Shown here in pieces: positions 10,380-15,000 of a DNA stretch of 15,000 nt. The notes beneath the pieces are model-generated. The model worked only from the letters and a program-made list of their open reading frames with translations. It did not search any database and was not told the origin of the DNA. Both the position numbers and the translations under genes were made by a program. The DNA is from Pigoraptor vietnamica (taxonomy: Eukaryota; Opisthokonta; Filasterea), in the NCBI GenBank assembly GCA_943704525.1, contig CALSCQ010001344.1:1-15000 (forward strand), read 5' to 3'. Positions within the stretch are counted from its first letter, which is position 1. Each line of letters begins with the position of its first letter.

Positions 10380-10854
10380 GCACACGCACAGCACACGCAC
10401 GCACGCACACACACACACACACACACAAACACAGTACACACAAACACACACAGCACAGGCACACACAGCACACACACGCACAAACACACACACAACGGCT
10501 TAGAAGAGCCCCGTGTTGAACGCTCTCTAATAGTGACATGCTTTCTGTCGCACCTGCTTGTGCAGAGTACTTCGCGACGTGTTAGCGCCCACGTGCGTCG
10601 CATTCGAATGGGCGTGGCTCAACGATTCGGTCCAAATCGCCAACGTCACGCTGATGATCGTGAGCGGCTTTGCGACTGACTACGTCTGCGTAACGTGGGA
10701 ACAGCGTCAGCGCATCGACGTGACGTCCCTCCTTCGCTCCATTCCGGCGCTGCCGTTCGTTCTGTACACGTGCGCGTGCGCTGGGCTCGCAGTGTACATC
10801 GCGGAGTGGTCGTTTGTGCCTCACGGCATGGGTTGCATGTTACCGAGGGAATGA
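7115..10854 (+). CDS. Uncharacterised polytopic membrane protein, tandem paralogue 2 (1098 aa)
   Basis: It is a head-to-tail duplicate of the upstream gene. Exons are 7115-9847, 9932-10206 and 10566-10854, with introns 9848-9931 (gtgagt...gcag, phase 0) and 10207-10565 (gtgagc...tgcag, phase 2), matching paralogue 1. The start is the first ATG in frame (actgaaATGG). The N-terminus (about 1-195) is hydrophilic but keeps a motif shared with paralogue 1: NELLV at about 118, then ADPTVATL. Hydrophobic segments lie near residues 206-222, 234-258, 271-292, 325-347, 373-412 (probably two), 464-482 and 495-515. A hydrophilic loop (about 516-705) lacks the 13-residue repeat. Segments resume near 712-731, 742-766, 775-790, 832-858, 862-886 and 900-917, with more in exons 2 and 3. 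The C-terminus contains WEQRQRIDVTSLLRSIPALPF, nearly identical to paralogue 1. Family and function are unknown. Confidence 0.87.
9848..9931 (+). other. Phase-0 intron 1 of gene 3, 84 nt, stop-free in frame
   Basis: It runs from ATGTCG|gtgagt to ctttgcag|ATGCTTGGC, homologous in position to the 291-nt intron of gene 2. It is also a multiple of three with no in-frame stop. The core is a short imperfect CACTCACACGCACAC tract. It may be a contracted relative of the long TG tract, or an independent gain on the opposite strand sense. Confidence 0.88.
10207..10565 (+). other. Phase-2 intron 2 of gene 3, 359 nt
   Basis: The donor CG|gtgagc contains the TGA that ends the long open frame at 10210. 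The acceptor is cttgtgcag|AGTACTT. Joining restores a codon for Arg and continues into a C-terminal exon homologous to that of gene 2. A CTAAT word lies about 40 nt before the acceptor. Confidence 0.85.
10318..10497 (+). repeat. Poly-C run plus compound (CA)n microsatellite in gene 3 intron 2
   Basis: A run of 12 C (10318-10329) is followed by CA repeats broken by CGCGCG, GCACAG and AAACACAG units. On the sense strand it reads CA, the opposite sense to the tract in gene 2 intron 1. The matching intron of gene 2 has no such tract, so the expansion came after the duplication or was lost there. Confidence 0.95.
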
Positions 10855-11217
10855 AATTGGTTGACCGTCCAGACATTAATGGTATCGCGGCAAGCGGCAA
10901 ACTAACTTTCGGTCAAACTGCCTTTCGGCGGTGCCTCAATCTGCTTCGCAGCTCTGGTGTACCCCGTGAGCTCCTGTGGTCGCAGCATAAAAAGGACAAC
11001 GCGGCTATATTAAAGGTCAAGCGCAAGACAGGCAAACGGCGCGCGCCACTTTGACGCCCTTCGAAATCGCAGAGGCGCCCTGTGTTCCAGCAGCGGCAAC
11101 GCGACACGCGTAACGCAAGCGGTACCTCGCACAAAGACTACGCACGCACAACAGCGCAGTGCCTTCGCGAGTGTGGATGCAATGGAGGATTGAAGCACGA
11201 TGCGCCCCAAATCGCGC
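10855..11217. other. Spacer between convergent gene 3 and the TPR-PB1 gene
   Basis: Both genes end here, so it should hold two 3' UTRs. AT-richer words at 10986-10993 (CATAAAAA) and 11005-11013 (CTATATTAA) are possible 3'-end signals for gene 3. An open frame starts with an ATG at 10851 that overlaps the gene 3 stop and runs to 11054, but nothing else supports it as a gene. Confidence 0.55.
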
Positions 11218-13209
11218 TCAGAGCATCATGGCCTGCGGCTGGTCCCCCTGCGACGGCGGCAGCGCAACTTCCGTGCGCGGCGACGGATTGAGCCCCGTTC
11301 CCGCCGACAGCCGCCGCTGTCCCTCGCCCAGCAGCGCCTCGGCCAATCGGTCGTGGAGGGAACGCAGCGCGGCCATTTCGCCCGTGTGCAGGGCGACGGC
11401 CTTTTCCAGTTCGCCTCCCTTCGTGCCCATCGCAGCGGCCGCGCGCTCCAGGTCCGCCACCTTCGTCACGAGGCGCGCGATCGACTCGAGCACGTGACTG
11501 ATCAGCTGCGGTGTGGGCGCGAGCGACTCGAGGCCCACAGCACGGAGATGCGATTGCACTGTGTGGAGAATGGAGAAAGAGAGCGAAGAGATGCGAATTA
11601 GCCAAGCCACACGTAGCCAAACGACTCGACAGAGGACAGAAGGAAAGGAGAGGGTAAACACACTACAAAAAAAGGGCACGCAAGTGCGACGCCAGAACAA
11701 CTTTCACTACGGCCATTCTGCCACAAACCTTGCGCAAAGGGGTCGTCCGAAATAGTGAAGAAGAGGTCGCCGCTGCTCTCTTGGGACATCCACGCGCGCA
11801 CGTCGTCCTCCGTCGCAAAGGTAATCTGCAGCAACAGCGCAAGGTGAGTGGGAAGGGAGACGTCAGCTCAATCAGAGACGAGAGATATGTCACGGAAATC
11901 TGTCCATCGACTCTACCGTAGGGAGAAAGGAAGAACGAAATACTCCACGCAAACAGCCCAAACCTAATGCGTGCCATCCACACAAAACATACTACCCAAC
12001 TGCTTCACGTACAAAGCACACACGCGAGCACACCCCACACGCACCATGTCGCCGTCTCGGTCGCGGTACTTGAGCACTGGCGAGTAGACAGAGCACGTGC
12101 GTTCGACGATGCGGACGAGTGACGCAAGCGACGCATTCACCGGCACATAAATCTGAAGGTGAGCCGGTTCGCACAACAGGGTGAGGGCGAGACAACCAAG
12201 ACGCGCGTCATCACGTGACACGGGCCGAATGTTCCGACGCCACCGCACGGCGAACAAAGGTACGCAGAAATGCGTTTGCCGTTGCAGTGAACATCGCACA
12301 CGGTCTGCAAAATAACTGCCGAACGGAAACCGAGAGGTGCGCTTCGTGGGGACAACTAATAACTGGGCATTCAAGGGCGCACCTTGGCGACTTCCGCGGC
12401 GGTTCCATCGCCCACGAGTCGGTGGAGGCGGTACTTTTGTCGCGGGCCATTCTCTGTGCCTGGTAGGACACAAGGCAGGAGTGTCGTTAGTATTAGAGAA
12501 AGTAGAGAGAAAGGAGGGGAGGGTAGGCAGGAGTGTCGTTAGTAGAGAGAAAGTAGAGAGAAAGGAGGGGAGGGTAGGCAGGAGTGTCGTTAGTAGAGAG
12601 AAAGTAGAGAGAAAGGAGGGAGGGTATGCAGGAGTGTCGTTAGTAGAGAGAAAGTAGAGAGAAAGGAGGGGAGTTGTAGGCAGGAGTGTCGTTAGTAGAG
12701 AGAAAGTAGAGAGAAGGAGGGAGGGTAGGCAGGAGTGTCGTTAGTAGAGAGAAAGTAGAGAGAAAGGAGGGGAGGGTAGGCAGGAGTGTCGTTAGTAGAG
12801 AGAAAGTAGAGAGAAAGGAGGGAGGGTAAGGGAAGGTAGGGGAGCGGATGCAAAAAAATGCGTTCTGCACACAAACGGCACACCCTCAGAGCGCACACTC
12901 ACCGGAGTCGCTCCCTATGGACGGGTGGTGAGTGAACGTCGTCCCGCTCGCAACGGGCTGTTGCGCCTGTGCCACGACGTGTCCATTCGCAGCGGCCTGC
13001 CCCTCGAGCGCCTGCTTACACCGCGCGTAATGCCCTGCGCGCGAATATGAAAGAAGATGCAAAGTTAGTTGCTTGCAATTCAAGACACGATCCACAAAAG
13101 AGAAATGCACCGCAAACAGGACCTAAGAATGCGCACAAAGCACACACACACACACACACACACAGACGCACGCACGCACACACACACACAGACGCACGCA
13201 CACACACAC

Positions 13210-13269
<60 letters not shown>

Positions 13270-14318
13270 CGCACAAAGACACAACACGTACAACACGTGC
13301 ACGCACCGCGTATCCTCTCGAGCTCCATCGTCGACTCGGCGTCGCGCGGGTTGAGCTCAATCGCGTGCACAAAATCCCTCAGCGCCTCCGCAAACATGTG
13401 CTTGCCGTCAAAGGCAATGCCCCTGTAACAATACGCGGCGACATTCCGCGAATCAATCTCGATCGCGCGCGTGGCGTCCGTTATCGCGTTGTCGTAGTCG
13501 CCGTGGGCGAGGCGCACATAGGCCCTGTTGCCGTAGAAGCGCGAAGACCGCGGGTTAATCTCAATCGCGCGGTTGCAATCGACGAGCGCCTGCACGTGGT
13601 TCCCGAGCGCAAGGTACGAGCGACCCCTCCGCGTGTACGGATTCGCAAAGCTTGGGTCGAGCTCGATCGCCCGCGTGAAATTGGCGACGGCCATCTCGTA
13701 CTTTCCCTGGAAGTGGAGCGCGACGCCCCTCGAGTTGTATGGGATGGGGTCACGTGGGTTGAGCTCCACCGCCTTTGTGCAGTCCAGAATGGCCTGCGGG
13801 TAGTTGCCCTGTAGGCGACACGACATGGCGCGGCTCACGTACGCGAGCTCGTCGTTCGGGTCAAGCAAGATGGCGCGCGTGAAGTCCGCCACGGCGAGGT
13901 CGTAATCGCCCTTCGAATGGTACGAGTCCCCGCGGCTGCTGAAGTACGTGGCCTCGTCCGGGTCCATTTCGATGGCTTTGCTGTAGCTCGCGATGGCCTG
14001 GTCGTATTCGCCGACGGCGTGATGGCAGTCGCCGAGGAACACGTACAGCGCGGGGTTGTCGGGCTCGAGCGAGATGGCGCGCGTGTAATCCGCGAGTGCG
14101 CGGTCGAACAGCCCCTGCGCCATGTACGCTTCCCCGCGGCTTGTGAAGGCCATCGTGCACATGGGGTCCAACTCAACCGCCTTTGTGTAGTGGACGACGG
14201 CGCGCACGTAATCCCCGCGCGCATTACAGTGGTCCCCGCGCGAGAGGGCATCTTGGAGGCCGTCGCTCGTGCGACTCGCACCGGAATTCGCGGGGCTTAG
14301 TTGAGGGGCGGCGCTCAT
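11218..14318 (-). CDS. TPR repeat protein with PB1 domain and coiled-coil-like tail (588 aa)
   Basis: Exons on the minus strand are 14318-13307, 13034-12903, 12459-12383, 12152-12045, 11825-11729 and 11558-11218. All junctions are GT-AG and phases agree (1, 1, 0, 0, 1). The start is the first ATG (ccATGAGC); the frame extends upstream only to a GTG. Residues 21-326 are nine consecutive 34-residue TPRs, each with the A-[IV] and [ILA]-x-[LI]-[DN]-P-type signature. Residues about 388-457 read as a PB1 domain: basic strand RQKYRLHR, YVPVNASLASLV, then the acidic OPCA motif YRDRDGDMITFATEDDVRAW at 436-455, assembled from three exons. The last 110 residues are Leu/Ala/Glu-rich, probably helical or coiled-coil. 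TPR plus PB1 recalls p67phox and plant Phox-type co-chaperones, but no SH3 domain is seen. By inference it is a cytosolic scaffold binding a PB1 partner and, through the TPRs, other proteins. Confidence 0.87.
12460..12902 (-). other. Intron 2 of the TPR-PB1 gene, 443 nt, built mostly of minisatellite
   Basis: On the minus strand the donor is CTCCG|gtgagt and the acceptor is cctaccag|GCACAG, phase 1 on both sides. Joining gives a Gly codon and leads into the PB1 domain. The branch point nearest the acceptor is a perfect TACTAAC with its adenosine at 12487, 27 nt before the intron end. The acceptor AG is the first AG after it. Confidence 0.83.
12474..12829 (-). repeat. 51-bp minisatellite, 7 copies, each with a branch-point motif
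   Basis: Copies begin on the plus strand at about 12474, 12526, 12577, 12627, 12679, 12728 and 12779, with lengths 49-52 bp. Each unit contains two near-copies of TAGAGAGAAAG. On the minus (sense) strand the unit is pyrimidine-rich (CTCCTTTCTCTCTACTTTC) followed by CTACTAACGACACTCCTGCC; copy 1 reads AATACTAAC instead. Copies differ by small indels (GGAGGG or GGGGAGGG) and point changes. There is no CT on the plus strand, so no AG on the sense strand, anywhere in the array. Confidence 0.96.
13141..13268 (+). repeat. (CA)n microsatellite in TPR-PB1 intron 1
   Basis: It is a CA tract with GACGCACGCA interruptions, inside the intron 13306-13035 of the minus-strand gene, so the transcript reads TG. 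The intron's CTAAC branch-point-like word is at about 13063-13067, followed by a pyrimidine stretch and gcgcag. Confidence 0.97.
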
Positions 14319-14693
14319 GGTCGATGGGCGCAAGCCGAGGACCCCCAATTGAATCAGCAGCAGATGTCGGCAGCACACACAAACACTTATGCGACTTCGC
14401 GTTCAGAAGTCGAGAGAGCGCGCCTCGCGCGTGACGAAGGCCGCCATTCCAAACGCCACTGCCCGCTGTGTCGGATGCACTTTTGGCAGCGTGTGAAGGG
14501 GATGTTTCACGCTCACTACTTGGCCCGTCGTCACACGCAGAGAGATACAGAGTCAAGTACGCACAAAACAGCACCCAATTCGCGACCCTCGAGGGGAATA
14601 GAGAACAGCACAACGCGTCTACGCAACGCGCGTACGCTTCGCAGAGTGACAATGGGTTTGAAAACACGCTGCGCAGCAGTGCCGAGGGCCGCT

Positions 14694-14813
14694 GCCGGTT
14701 TTTTAACGCCGCCGTGTTTGGACAAAACCGGCTTTGCACGTCATTTGCGCAAATGACATCACTGTTTATTTTAGGGTACTGACACCCCGGATGAATTACC
14801 CCGGAAGTGTCAG
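14694..14813. repeat. Cluster of three inverted repeats upstream of the TPR-PB1 gene
   Basis: First, GCCGGTTTT (14694-14702) pairs with AAAACCGGC (14724-14732) across 21 nt. Second, an uninterrupted perfect 18-bp palindrome GTCATTTGCGCAAATGAC occupies 14740-14757. Third, CTGACAC (14779-14785) pairs with GTGTCAG (14807-14813) across 21 nt, with an inner CCGG on each side. Their function is unknown; they could be transcription-factor sites or part of a small mobile element. Confidence 0.85.
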
Positions 14814-14907
14814 GATGACTTCACACCCGAGCTGTTGTAGTTGCGGTATTCGCGCATCCCCTCTCCCTCTCACCCTCTCGTCTTCCCATGCGAGCACTAA
14901 AGCTGCT

Positions 14908-14938
14908 TGTGTGTGTGTGTGTGTGTGTGTATGTGTGG
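14908..14938 (+). repeat. Short (TG)n microsatellite
   Basis: It is a TG tract of about 31 bp with one TATG interruption. Unlike the others in the window it is not in an intron I can assign, though it could lie in an intron of a gene starting or ending beyond the right edge. Confidence 0.95.
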
Positions 14939-15000
14939 TAGAGAGTAGGAGCTTTGCTGAAGCTGCTTGTGCTCTTGGGGAGTAGAGGCGAATGGCGTGT

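Larger units (their letters stand above)
14319..15000. other. Region upstream of the TPR-PB1 gene, no convincing gene
   Basis: It should contain the promoter and 5' UTR of the minus-strand TPR-PB1 gene. Open frames on both strands are unremarkable. It holds a cluster of inverted repeats (14694-14813), a pyrimidine-rich stretch (about 14855-14888), a TG tract (14908-14938), and a 12-bp direct repeat AAGCTGCTTGTG at 14900-14911 and 14960-14971. I see no clear TATA box. Confidence 0.55.

Noticed and set aside
10851-11054. A small frame whose ATG overlaps the gene 3 stop codon
   Set aside because: Stop-start overlap means little in a eukaryote. The product of about 67 residues matches nothing I know and lies where 3' UTR is expected.
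12474-12829. CRISPR array appearance of regular 51-bp units
   Set aside because: The units are contiguous with no unique spacers, and the locus is an intron of a eukaryotic gene. It is a minisatellite.
14319-14378. Upstream GTG start extending the TPR protein by 20 residues
   Set aside because: It is not an ATG. The first ATG at 14318 has a good context and leaves a normal lead-in to the first TPR.
1-15000. tRNA, rRNA, transposase or integrase genes
   Set aside because: I saw no cloverleaf, ribosomal core sequence or recognisable transposase motif in any frame. A covariance-model scan was not possible.

Overview
This is nuclear DNA from a eukaryote, most likely a GC-rich protist. The evidence is GC-rich coding sequence, GT-AG introns that often carry CTRAY or TACTAAC-like branch points, (CA)n/(TG)n tracts inside introns, and a recognisable C-terminus of a GPI-anchor enzyme. 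I cannot place the lineage more finely from sequence alone. Four protein-coding genes are supported. Each is split by introns, so every exon chain below is my own splice reconstruction from reading-frame continuity, homology or paralogue comparison. LAYOUT: (1) 95-1280, plus strand: the last three exons of a GPI ethanolamine phosphate transferase 1 gene (PIGN/Mcd4 family), whose 5' part lies before the window. (2) 2397-6482, plus strand: a three-exon gene for a predicted polytopic membrane protein of 1221 aa from an unrecognised family. (3) 7115-10854, plus strand: a head-to-tail paralogue of gene 2 (1098 aa) with both intron positions and phases conserved. (4) 14318-11218, minus strand, convergent with gene 3: a six-exon gene of 588 codons for a protein with nine TPR repeats, a PB1 domain assembled from three exons, and a coiled-coil-like tail. 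BETWEEN THE GENES: 1281-2396, 6483-7114, 10855-11217 and 14319-15000 hold no convincing gene; the last contains a cluster of three inverted repeats. INTRONS: long CA/TG dinucleotide tracts sit in introns of all four genes. One intron of the TPR-PB1 gene holds seven copies of a 51-bp minisatellite. On the sense strand each copy carries a perfect TACTAAC branch-point motif and a pyrimidine tract, and the whole array lacks AG. WORKING TOGETHER: nothing here shows one pathway. PIGN works on GPI precursors in the ER membrane, the two paralogues are membrane proteins of unknown role, and the TPR-PB1 protein looks like a soluble scaffold. The most interesting items are the tandem orphan membrane-protein pair, its stop-free 3n introns, and the branch-point minisatellite.
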